Translations under genes and position numbers: made by a program | From: Petrosia ficiformis | Lineage: Eukaryota > Porifera > Demospongiae > Haplosclerida > Petrosiidae | Length of the DNA: 64,000 nt | Assembly (NCBI GenBank): GCA_947044365.1 | Contig: OX345636.1 | Location: forward strand, 3,430,001-3,494,000 | Reading direction: 5' to 3' | The notes under the pieces: generated by a model | What the model was told of the DNA's origin: nothing | The model's database searches: none | The model's input: the letters and a program-made list of their open reading frames with translations, nothing else | Shown: one piece after another, positions 10,677 to 20,638 of the stretch | Position numbering within the stretch: the stretch's first letter is position 1 | How the letters are laid out: the number at the start of each line of letters is the position of its first letter

Positions 10677-12365
10677 TTATGGTAGTTTTAGGTAATCAAT
10701 AATAAGCTGACTAGCTGATTCCTTTAATACAAGTTGCTGTACAGCTCGTTTGGCTGACTCTAAGGCCCCCACTATCCAGACCCGATACGAACTGAGATGA
10801 CATCCAGCAAAATATATTTTCCCTTGTGGTTTAGCCAAAGAAGGAAAAAGAGATAAAAACTGGCCTGGGTTAAATATCATTCCACCTACTGGCAAATAAT
10901 TAACAAACGCTTCTTCTAAGAACTTTTTATCATTGGGATCTGTGCCTCCAGCGTACTCCTCTGCAATGGAAACTTCAGGATATAGTAGCTGCAAATCACT
11001 TAATGCTAACTGGATTCTTTCAATATTAGATTTGAGCGAAATCATTTTTGCATCCTGTAAAATGTTGTAAACATGAAGTATTCCTTTTCCACTATCTCCC
11101 ACGCCATAATCTGGGTAAATCACACAGCAACTTGAAAGATCTGTTATCGATCGACCACCATGTGAAGGTGGATGCTGTAAATCTGACCGCTCCCAAAAGC
11201 GAGTGTTAAATCGCAAACTCATTTTAGATGCAGGCATGAAGTGTGCAGTATGCAGAGCATACTCCAGATCAGCTCCCCAACGAGGTCTTTCTGGCATGAG
11301 ACGAATGTATGGAGGTGGCAGCGTCATGATCACAGAATCAAATGTTTCATAAAGAAGGTCCTTGGATCTTGGCTGATATGGATCAACACATCCCACCCTT
11401 ACAAGATTCTTGTCTTCTGCATAGACTATTGATTCTACACTGGCATTCAGCACGATCTCACCTCCTTTCATCTCAATGACTTTAGCGCACAATTCGGGAA
11501 GTTTAGACATACCCCCTGCAATAGTTTTCCATGATGATACTTCATCAAACACTAACATATAAAACAAGATATCTACCAATCCAGCTTGATATACATTTGT
11601 TGGTCCAGACATTTCCTCAATGTAATTGATTTTGTGAATATTCCACCCAGCTTCTGTGGATAAATAACTATGTAGCGACATGTGTCCATATTTTTTCAAA
11701 GCTGCTTCAAAATCATTCTCAAGTGCTTTTACAACAGGTAATAAAGCTGCTTTTAGTAATGCATCTACATCATCTGCATTGGTAATGTTGGCTTCTATAG
11801 GGAATCCAAGCTCGCTGCAATGCTTCATGGCATATTCAATAGACATCACACGACCATCTTTCTGTTTAGTTCCATTGAAAAACAATCTGTTTCCAGTTGG
11901 ACAAGTATTAAAGAATTCAATCAATTCAATGGCATTGTTAGGAATTTCTTCATTTAGATAGTCAATCAGATTAAATACAGGCATATGGCTATCAATGTAT
12001 GGCAATCTCATGGCACCAGCTTCAAAGTATTGATACGGCTCTGAAGAGTACTTGTAGGTGTAGACATTACCTCCTACTCGATTGTTAGCCTCTAAGACCT
12101 TTACTTTAACTCCAGGGATGTATTTCTGTAGCAAAAGTGCAGAGTACAGACCAGCCATACCTCCTCCAACGATACCAATATGGAGACTCTTTTCAGAAGC
12201 TAAGTGAGGTGGTATTTTATTTCTACTCACGTCATCCTTGGAACCAGCTTTCTCATTGGAATTATCATAACATAATCCACTAAGAGAATCAAGGTGCTGA
12301 CTAAATCTTATTGACAGTAAGGTAATAGCAGATGAAGACATAACTATAGGCGTACCAGGGCTCAT
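10677..12365 (-). CDS. Flavin monoamine oxidase / L-amino-acid oxidase family protein, single exon
   Basis: An uninterrupted 562-codon ORF. Members of this family oxidise primary amines or L-amino acids with FAD, releasing the imino product and hydrogen peroxide. Visible features: an N-terminal extension of about 60 residues; the dinucleotide fold HIGIVGGGMAGLYSALLLQ (residues 62-80) with acidic E92 closing the second strand; RVGG (96-99); the substrate-side box EAGAMRLP (115-122); and a C-terminal FAD box GKIYFAGCHLSSYRVW followed by GALESAKRAVQQL. The usual AGEH is AGCH here, a change near the flavin. Length is normal for the family. There is no intron, unlike the 23-exon gene in the same window, and base composition is visibly less AT-rich than the flanks. 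Substrate cannot be told from sequence. The start is the first Met; an internal Met at residue 9 is also possible. Confidence 0.93.
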   Translation of the reverse strand: MSPGTPIVMSSSAITLLSIRFSQHLDSLSGLCYDNSNEKAGSKDDVSRNKIPPHLASEKSLHIGIVGGGMAGLYSALLLQKYIPGVKVKVLEANNRVGGNVYTYKYSSEPYQYFEAGAMRLPYIDSHMPVFNLIDYLNEEIPNNAIELIEFFNTCPTGNRLFFNGTKQKDGRVMSIEYAMKHCSELGFPIEANITNADDVDALLKAALLPVVKALENDFEAALKKYGHMSLHSYLSTEAGWNIHKINYIEEMSGPTNVYQAGLVDILFYMLVFDEVSSWKTIAGGMSKLPELCAKVIEMKGGEIVLNASVESIVYAEDKNLVRVGCVDPYQPRSKDLLYETFDSVIMTLPPPYIRLMPERPRWGADLEYALHTAHFMPASKMSLRFNTRFWERSDLQHPPSHGGRSITDLSSCCVIYPDYGVGDSGKGILHVYNILQDAKMISLKSNIERIQLALSDLQLLYPEVSIAEEYAGGTDPNDKKFLEEAFVNYLPVGGMIFNPGQFLSLFPSLAKPQGKIYFAGCHLSSYRVWIVGALESAKRAVQQLVLKESASQLIIDYLKLP

Positions 12366-12815
12366 TAATTATTCATGAAGTAATCGCAATTAATAAAGGT
12401 TATTATGTAGTTATTGACGATTATTAAAGTTATTAGTACTGATAAAGTTGATTGTATGTGGGCGTCTCATCACATGATCGCATGATTGATTGAATCGACC
12501 TCACCTTTGTGTGTTCTTTGTTGTTTGATGCTTGTTTCCTGGCTTGTTTACATTCCAGTATCTTCTTAAACCAATAAGACACCTTTATTAAGTATTTGAA
12601 TTACGTTTGATGGAGCAACTGACTCGGAAAATTTGATCGTCGTCGTACTAGTAAGAACATGATAAAAGTGTCTCCGTTTGAAAACTCAGCTGTCATCTCG
12701 AAGGAGTATTAGGTAATATATGTGATGTATTACTTGTAATAATATGTATGCAATAGGAGTCATAAAATTGCAATAATTATAAATCAGAATATGTATAATT
12801 ATATGTGTGTATATA

Positions 12816-12817
12816 TC

Positions 12818-12860
<43 letters not shown>
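12816..12860. repeat. (TA)n microsatellite
   Basis: An almost pure TA run. It lies between the amine oxidase start region and the piggyBac remnant and produces only spurious Ile/Tyr ORFs. The rest of 12366-13008 holds no recognisable gene. Confidence 0.95.
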
Positions 12861-12865
<5 letters not shown>

Positions 12866-13008
12866 ATTGCGAAACATCACAGTAAACCACAGGTTTATAA
12901 AGCAGATATACCACCCTGTGGTCAGATATAAAACCTGCCATCGAAACAGACTACAAAAAAAAAAACAACATCAGACGTCAACAAAGGCTTTGTCTTTCGT
13001 GAAATATA

Positions 13009-14023
13009 TTAACTCGTTGCGTGCCACGCGCCTATTTATAGGCGCGTTATTTAATTAAATTGTATTATTGACCAGTGCCACGCGCCTATATATAGTAACA
13101 GGGGGAAACCAATGTTTATACAGAGCAACCACATTGTAGAAACTCATTGAAGTGTCAAAAATATATAAGCATCTGTAACAATGAATATCATGGCTTTTTC
13201 AACTTCTGTTGTATTGGAAATGATTGGTGATTGGAGGTCTGATGAAGAGACTAGTAACAATGAGAATGATATAGGTACATAATTATACATAAAACTAAAT
13301 AAGAAAACAATAAACAATTACTATATTCAAGTAATATTACATAATGGTCATAACATATGAAGGAGTTCTTGTTGACCAATTAACGAGGGACTACATCCAA
13401 CAATCTGTTCGTAAACCTCTAGCAGGAAGACCCCGTTCTTCATTAGAGAATCAGCCTGAAAGACTAGATTGAAGAAAACATTTCCTTGCTAAAAGAACAG
13501 TAAAAGAGCAGTATGAATGTATACTTTGCAGCAAATCTACTAAGAGAAAGAGAACCCTTTACCATTGCAAAACATGCCAAGACCATCCCCCTTTATGCCC
13601 TATCCCTTGCTTTGAAAAGTACCACACAATAGTCTATATAAGCTCCCATATCATATATAAGTGACTCTCTAGTTACTAAACTGTACATTTACGTTATTTC
13701 TTTGGTTTAATGTTTAAAATTAACAAATACACAATGAATTACAACAATACTATCAATTTTTCAAAGATTACTTACCTCGTAGCTGAATATCACTCTACAT
13801 ATCGATAACTGAAGTGATACAACCAGTCTTCATGTTTCCCAAAGGTCTATCAAACGTCAGAGAGTAGGGAAATGGCCTTACAAGACGTTACAGACTTAGA
13901 AAATACCCGCAAAAGCAGAGCATCTGAAACGTTGACCTTTCTTTCTGACCACAGAAATTAATTTGGTATTGGGGAATTACCCCACGAAATCAATTAATTT
14001 TTTAATGGCACGCAAAGAGTTAA
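13009..14023 (+). mobile_element. Non-autonomous piggyBac element, internally deleted, with TTAA target sites
   Basis: TTAA at 13009-13012 is followed by CTCGTTGCGTGCC. At the other end GGCACGCAAAGAG (14007-14019) is followed by TTAA (14020-14023). These are inverted termini flanked by TTAA, the piggyBac hallmark. Inside are a first exon MNIMAFSTSVVLEMIGDW (13181-13273, with gtaca donor) and a last exon from about 13360 (GVLVDQLTRDYIQQSVRK). The latter ends in a cysteine-rich finger, CILCSKSTKRKRTLYHC then CPIPCFEKYH, matching the C-terminal zinc finger of piggyBac transposases. The catalytic core is missing and there is a stop codon, so the copy cannot move by itself. Confidence 0.9.
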
Positions 14024-14860
14024 TTATAACACGCCTACTTGTGCTATATAAGATTTATGATCACCGAGCACGAGGGCCGTAGGAAAAATTACATTAACAC
14101 GTATGTTATAATAATTATATCAGTAGAATGTGTGGTAGTGCATTAATTTTAATATTTACATGTGTGATAATATTGTTACTGAGAGTCATATCTGAGTAGG
14201 GTGTGGAATATTTCAAGGCATGCATGGTTAAACATGTGGAGGCACTTTGCAACATTTGAACTGATACTTTCTATTTCTGTTATCTTTTCTTTTTCCTAGA
14301 GCGGCAGACTTCACACTGGGGACGACTTCTGCATTGTATATCGGAAATGATCAGTTCAGGAAAAGGTCTCTATGTAAGCCAAAGGGGGATGTGTGTGTGT
14401 GGCGAAATATAGTGCTGTTGAGTTCGATGATGAAATCCCTGAAGAAGTACTCTGTGGCAATTTCGAAATGGAAATCAAAATGTGTGAGTTTCTTATTGTT
14501 GTATAGAACATTTGCATTTGTTATACATAATCTATTAGATGAAAGAATCCTCGTTTCCACCATTTTTTTGACCTGTGAGCATATCCATAGTAAATTACCA
14601 TTTGATCAGACAGGTCAACTCCTCCATAAGTACTTCTCTACATAATGTTTTCAGGGAACAAACTGTGTCATGTTTTGTGTACATGCCTCATGGAAGTGTT
14701 GATGCTGAGGATCCAGACACACATCCTCTACGGCCAGGAGAATGGAGATCAGAGGGAAACTCTCAAGGATGGGTTTGCGATTCAGCTGCATGCAACATGT
14801 TGCATCGTGCATGGGGGCCTTTATATTTGTCACTTAAACCTTTGTGGTCTACTCTTACTG
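14024..14860. other. Gene-free stretch
   Basis: There are a few chance ORFs on both strands, none with family resemblance. No repeat structure was noticed. Confidence 0.5.
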
Positions 14861-14864
14861 TACC

Positions 14865-16135
14865 ATAGGTCCCAAACCCTTGATTAAACAGGTCATGATA
14901 AAGGGCTGGTGAGGAATAAACATTATCCAGCAAAATGTTGCACCCTTTACCTGCAAGGTCTTCAAATAATTAAGTACAACCCTATGAGCATGACCTTTCC
15001 CACTGTTGACTCCTTCCTTCCCTGTATATAGTTTTCAATTATAAACATAACCATTGGTTGACTCAGCCAACACCCAAGCCTTCTTTCCCCATGCACTTAG
15101 TAGATATATTAGACCCACGAAAGCCTCCCTTTGAAGCCTATCATGCTTTCATCAACTACAAGTTACTGATTGGGAATATACGTTTGCTTGAATTTGTTTA
15201 TGATTTTATCGAGTAGTGGCCTGCTTGTTGATTGTTGCTCTTGCCCATTGTTTATAGGTGCAGAAACTTCAGGATTAGTTCAAATCGGCAACCTGACATA
15301 ATGAAGCTAAACTTGTCGCCAAGAAATGGCCATTTTGTAAACCAATAACAGCTACAAAGATAGGTTAAAATTCATTGTATGTATGCATGTATAGAAGTAC
15401 TATTTCACTTACTGTAATGTTGGGTATCCTACTAGGCCTATTGCGATAATAATTCCCAGTAAGGCATCAGCTTCCTTTAGTACCATTGGCTGCTTGACCC
15501 AGTCATGCACTCTTGCCGTGGGATGATGATCTATATTGTCCTTGATACTCTCCATATACCGGTGGGGATATCTAATTGTCTCATTCAGAATTGTCTACTT
15601 TACTTCGTCATCAATAAGTAGGTTGATAAAGTCAACCAGAGACTTCTCAGTCATGTCTAGTATAATTCCAGGTGTGATGCTAAAGGAAGGTAATGAATTT
15701 GCTACAGGATAAACCCCTACACAAAATGTTTAGTTTCATATAATTATATAAGAAGAACTATGTTCATGTGTCGTCTGCTATAGACTGGTTATTTACTTAC
15801 AGTAATATACTATGTATACAACTATACATGTATATAATTTGTTGCATTACTTGTGTTTTCACCAGGGCTGGTTGAAGTAGGTGTCTGGACATTAATTGGG
15901 ACAGTACTTTGGACAGTAGTCCAAACTGTTGGTGTCAGTGCAGGAGATGGAGGCTATAATAAGTTAAACCCCCAAAAAATCTTAATTATCATTCATTACC
16001 TGTATTTTAATTTTAACAAAAAAGTTATTATTTTATTACCTGTATTTTTGCGGGTGGAGCTTTATCCTTCCTCTCCATCTTCTGTAACATAGCCGTCAAC
16101 ATCGTCATCAGAATCATCACAAGGGGACTCATGGC
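14865..16135 (-). pseudogene. piggyBac transposase, degenerate
   Basis: On the minus strand: an acidic N-terminus DDSDDDVDGYVTEDGEE (about 16110-16060); the N-domain MTEKSLVDFINLLIDDEVK and MVLKEADALLGIIIAIG (15655-15425); the first catalytic block LVVDESMIGFKGR (about 15165-15120) containing the conserved Asp; GKKAWVLAESTNGYVY; and the second Asp block LLDNVYSSPALYHDLFNQGF (about 14955-14890). These are diagnostic of piggyBac (DDD) transposases. Frame changes and stop codons lie between blocks. The C-terminal third and zinc finger are not seen, and TTAA termini could not be assigned. The family differs from the remnant at 13009-14023. Confidence 0.85.
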
Positions 16136-16156
16136 ACTGTTTTACCTCTATTCAGC

Positions 16157-16715
16157 TTAAGGTTGTACTAGGGGGAGGGGTAGATGAAACTCCAATCAGT
16201 GTCTAGTCTTGCCAGCTTCTTGCTGCATACAATCTGGTTCAATTCTCTATCTTTTGGAAGCCACACCCACCCGGGGGTATAATTATTGGGCCTAAATGTT
16301 TTCACTGACAGTTTATTTTTAGAAGGGTAACTGTAGTTGGTCTCTGAGAAAGATCGGAGTTTGATAATGCCTAGAAAGGTAAATTTTATGGTTCCACTGA
16401 AAAGCTACAGAATTCAACTTTCTTCAGCCTCTTGTAACTATAAAAGTAAAATGAATTTACAGAAAACGGCTCTATTTGTTTTCTCAAAATGCATTGTACT
16501 TGGCGGATGCCATGATTGGTTGGCGTGGCTTTCTTGGTTTTGTACTTATTGCGATTGCAAAAATGGAGATTTTTCCAACACTCGCTTACAGACAAATATA
16601 AAGATGATCAGAAGATATGAAGGTTGCTATTACACCAGGTTAGAGTCATATTATATAATATTCTATTTTGAAACTGACTGGAGTCGCATCCGCCCACTCC
16701 CTAGTACCACCTTAA
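16157..16715. mobile_element. piggyBac-type MITE, 559 bp with TTAA sites
   Basis: TTAA (16157-16160) followed by GGTTGTACTAGGGGGAGGGG is mirrored by CCCACTCCCTAGTACCACC followed by TTAA (16712-16715). Imperfect TIRs abut the TTAA duplicates. The interior has only chance ORFs. Its end lies next to the acidic N-terminus of the piggyBac transposase upstream, so it could be the terminal part of that element instead of a separate insertion. Confidence 0.75.
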
Positions 16716-16839
16716 TGATATAATTTTTAATAGGTGCTTCTTTGTGAAAGGGTTAATTAAGCCTATAAAGGCACTTGGAAGAGAATCATGCTATCAGAAA
16801 GCTAAGTCTGAACATCTAATAATTATAATAATGTATACA

Positions 16840-17190
16840 TACCAGGCAAAGTACGACAGAAGAGTGTATGTGACTTTCCAACCAAAAGCTTGGCGTGATT
16901 ATGTGATGTGACAATGGATCAATCTACTTTGGAAACCCAATTGCAGTGCAGAGGAAATGGTGGTTACCTTAGATTGTCACAAGGCTCAGAAAATGAATGT
17001 TACTGAGGATCTTTTATATTCAAAGTGCAATACAACTGTGGTATATGTGCCACCTGGGGATGCACGAATCTATAGTACAACCAGTTGATGTGATCTACAA
17101 CAAGCTTTTTAAAAAGATCATCTTGCTACCAAACACATGCAAGAAAATTTGGATGCCTACGTTTGTGGACAAGTCAATGTGAGTCAAAGG
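16840..17190 (+). pseudogene. pogo/Tigger-type DDE transposase remnant
   Basis: Reading across frames: MTQWINLLWKP, then AEEMVVTLDCHKAQKMN (a DDE_1-like Asp followed by H/K), NTTVVYVPPG, and IVQPVDVIYNKLFKK. The last two correspond to the PPGxTxxxQPxDVxxNxxFK signature of pogo/Tigger transposases. Several frameshifts are present. No TA-flanked TIR was identified. Confidence 0.65.
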
Positions 17191-18231
17191 AGTGTACTAT
17201 TTACAAAGTCTCGAGCGCATGTTATTATTACACTCCATGCCCATTAATTGACTGAGCCCCCCAGAATAATGCAACATCCTTGCTTGAACATTGTGGATTA
17301 CAGATTGCGTGTCAGTTTAACATACCCAATCCGCAATTATTATTATTGCTTACGCAAAGCATCAATTTGCAATGTTCAAATGCAACTGCAATCTACTTTA
17401 ACTCATACTTGCATATAAGTAATACAAACAATTATTATATATAATTATATATTATATATTATAGTAATTTTAACTATAATTATATATACATTACACCCCT
17501 CGGAAAGCAATTATAAGGATATATATATATGATGAATATATAGTATATAACAATAGGTAGCATGTGAACTATGTATGATATCCAAACTTTTTATCAGGGG
17601 CTAGATTGTATATACATGTACATCTATATACTATTTTCATACAGACTCACATTCGCCTACTTTCTTTTTATGAAATGGCTATATTGTCACCTGAGTGTCG
17701 GTGTCACAAACTCTCACTACTAGAGGCAGTAGGCATGGTTGCTGAACAATAGGGTCTAGAGGTACTAATTCTCCAAACAATAAGGTCTGTTATCATTAGG
17801 GTTAAAATGTAAACAAAGTTAATGCAGCAGTCCTTGTCCTCATCATTATCCTTATCCTACTCCTCTTCCTCATCCTCCTGCTCCTCCTCCTTCCCAAACC
17901 CACCATCCTCACTGTGAATGCCCTTTTTATTTTCCACCCCTCCACTAGTGTCATTTGTAGGCACACATCTAGGGGTTTAAGAAAAGAAATAATAGAGTAA
18001 CAAAAAAAAAGATAAACAAGATAAATACAGTAAAGTTAGGGATATTGTACTCTAAAAAATAAACAGGGTATAAAGTCTAAAAAAAAATGAATAATAAACA
18101 GGTTGTAGGTAACAACAATAATATTATTGTACGCTAGAATTACAAATAAATAAACAATTAAATAATATAGAAAATAATTTTGTAAATTAATACACATACA
18201 TATATATACACACATACATACATATACATAC

Positions 18232-18290
<59 letters not shown>

Positions 18291-18350
18291 TATAATATAT
18301 ATAATATATATATAATAAATGGAAATGATGTAATTAAAATTAATATAGCA
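17191..18350. other. Gene-free AT-rich stretch with (TA)n/(CATA)n microsatellite
   Basis: It contains a CCTCCTCCT-rich patch near 17840-17900 and a long (CATA)n/(TA)n run at about 18190-18330. No coding evidence on either strand. Confidence 0.7.
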
Positions 18351-19172
18351 TTAACCTTCAATGTGTGGTACAAGAGAGTGGTATATATCTGGCAGAATTC
18401 CTTTATCTCTATTCATACATTCTGGGTGGTTCAACATGTGCCATGATTCTAGTAGACATCTCTCATGCCATCTGTCACGGACATCTAATACTTTGGCTTC
18501 TTCCCAATTGACACCATGATGATTGGTCCATGCATGCTCAGCAATTGCCAAGGCATTCATATCTCCATGCACTTATAACAGCTCTTGTTCTTTCATTCTA
18601 CAAGATAATGATCTGCCTGACTGTCCTATGTAGCATTTATTACAGTCTGCACATGGGATGCTGTACACCACACCTTTTCTAGATGTAATCGGACTAGGGT
18701 CCTTAGGTTTTACTAGGATCTGTCTTAGGGTTGTATGAGGTTTGAACCGTACCTCAATTTTGTACTCACCTAAGATCTGACGAATAGCTTCCGAGAGGCC
18801 CTGGAGATATGTAACAGCAGTTGGGTAAGACTGATCTGTTGTAACAATAGGTAATTGGCATTGAACTTGATGAATAAAGCGTCTTGGATATCCTTTGCCT
18901 TTGAGTGCATTGTGTATACGCTTATCTTCCTTGGATTGTAATGCAGTGGTTGAAGCAAGGGTACAAGAGCAGTGGTATAGTGTTCGAATCACTGATGATT
19001 TATGTGAGAGAGGATGATGAGAATTGAAATCCAGATACTTGTCAGTATTGGTAGGTTTCCGGAAAACAGATGTTTTTATTGATCCATCTTCCTGATGTAG
19101 TAATAGAATGTCCAGGAATGGTAGTGAGTTATTTTCCTCTATCTCAGCTGTGAATTGGATGTGTGCATTCAC
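18351..19172 (-). mobile_element. Penelope-like retroelement, 3' part (RT tail plus GIY-YIG)
   Basis: The minus strand reads NNSLPFLDILLLHQEDGSIK, VFRKPTNTDKYLDFNSHHP, then VVYSIPCADCNKCYIGQSGR, and after a frame change near 18573 MNALAIAEHAWTNHHGVNWE. FLD...RKPTxTDxYLxFxSxHP is the end of a Penelope reverse transcriptase. YSIPCxxC..CYIGxS.R..AEH...H.VNW is the GIY-YIG endonuclease carried by Penelope-like elements. The 5' part is missing, probably through 5' truncation at insertion. The frameshift makes it non-functional. Confidence 0.88.
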
Positions 19173-19180
19173 TCTATTAA

Positions 19181-19340
19181 GATTAAAAGAAATTCAAGTT
19201 ATGGATGATTGGATCATAGAAATTAGTAAGGATCCTTAGCTTCATTACATAAGCTACCATATATTCTTACTATCTGTCATTATTAAATACTGTCACCAGT
19301 TCATTATACATGTTACCAACAAGGACTAATCCTTATTTTC
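19181..19340. repeat. 160-bp direct repeat, copy A
   Basis: From GATTAAAAGAAATTCAAG to AATCCTTATTTTC, almost identical to 21647-21805. I saw one substitution (ATATTC versus ATATTG). Copy A abuts the Penelope fragment. Copy B is inside the 20639-22916 transposon. Confidence 0.9.
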
Positions 19341-20171
19341 TGTCATTATTAAAATACTATCACAAGTCTATTACACAGAGAACAGTTGGGCTTGGAGAGA
19401 CACACAATTAAATGTAATTAATCAGTATAATTCACCTTTAAAATGAAATCAATTATAACAAAATATATAGAGAAAAAAGTATCCCTATGATTGGTTTGTG
19501 GTGTCCAGCATTCAGTAATCATGGGTGACTTTATCATGCCTGAAACACAACAGCAATCATAGGGATGGCCCTACGGGCCATAAAAATGATTAGAACATAG
19601 ATACTAGCAAAGATATGGTTGAGCAACAGGGCTTGCAGACACGTACAATTAAATGGAGTTAATCAGTTGTACATTTAAAAGGAAATCCAGTTAGGAATGA
19701 ATGGAACATAGAAACTAGCAAACATCTGTGTTTAGCTTCACTTTAATAAATTATTGAAGATCCTTAGAGCTGATCACTATAGATACTAATGTCTAATGTG
19801 CTAATGAGCTTGACAATTGAATTTCAATATTGAGTATAATGTATCCTTTAATTAAATGAGTATCAATTCAGGAGGGTAGAATCGTGTATAACAAAGCAGC
19901 AAATTAACGTTTCTTTAACTTAGAAACTAGCAATATCCTTTCATTGTTAATATTCTATGTCACTATTCTGCAACACATTGAAGAACCAGAGATCAGTGAA
20001 GAGAAAACTCAACAATTAAATTTGTGTGTGTGGGCTAGGACGAGCTGCAATATATGAACGTCGCGGGTTACATGCCTGAGCCGATTCTTTGTTATCACGT
20101 GTGTGCATATTCATAGCCACGCCTTAAGTTTAGCGGCTGTGGCTCCTATTGTTTCATTGTTTGATTGAGTG
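19341..20171. other. Repeat-rich region upstream of the Death-domain gene
   Basis: Short motifs recur imperfectly (GGCTTGxAGACAC..ACAATTAAATG near 19390 and 19630; ATAGAAACTAGCAA near 19705). No exons are recognised. Any promoter of the gene starting at 20172 would lie here, but I see no defined core element. Confidence 0.5.
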
Positions 20172-20638
20172 ATGGCTATAAGAAACGATTATTCTTGCTG
20201 TCAGATTGTAGGTTAGAGCATTTGAGTTTGCGTTTATTTAATTCGTACATTTAATCCAATAGATATTAAATCTCTCAATGATGTATATATTAACAGCGTG
20301 TAAAGATGTTAAAGATGAGTGGAAAGAAATCGGATTAAAACTTGAAATCAGTACAGGATCTCTAGACGCTATTTACGAGGACGAGAATAAGTCTGGTAAA
20401 TGTTTGCTTAAGATGATTGGTGTGTGGTTAAAGCATGGTGATGATAGACAACCTTACCCTACGTGGAGAGGTCTTTGTCGTGCTATTGCTAGTATAGATA
20501 GAAAAGCAGCTGAAGTGATAGCAAGAGATCATCCATGTCAATGCAGTTATTTTACAGGTAACTGAAAAGTATTTATTCATACTTATTCATATTTGTGATT
20601 CATCAATGCTCGTGTCATGCAATCTCCCCCTTATAATT

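Noticed and set aside
16337..16723. 128-codon ORF as a gene
   Set aside because: It lies wholly inside the piggyBac-type MITE apart from its last few bases, and has no domain.
18036..18373. Tyr/Ile repeat ORFs
   Set aside because: Translation of (TA)n and (CATA)n microsatellite.
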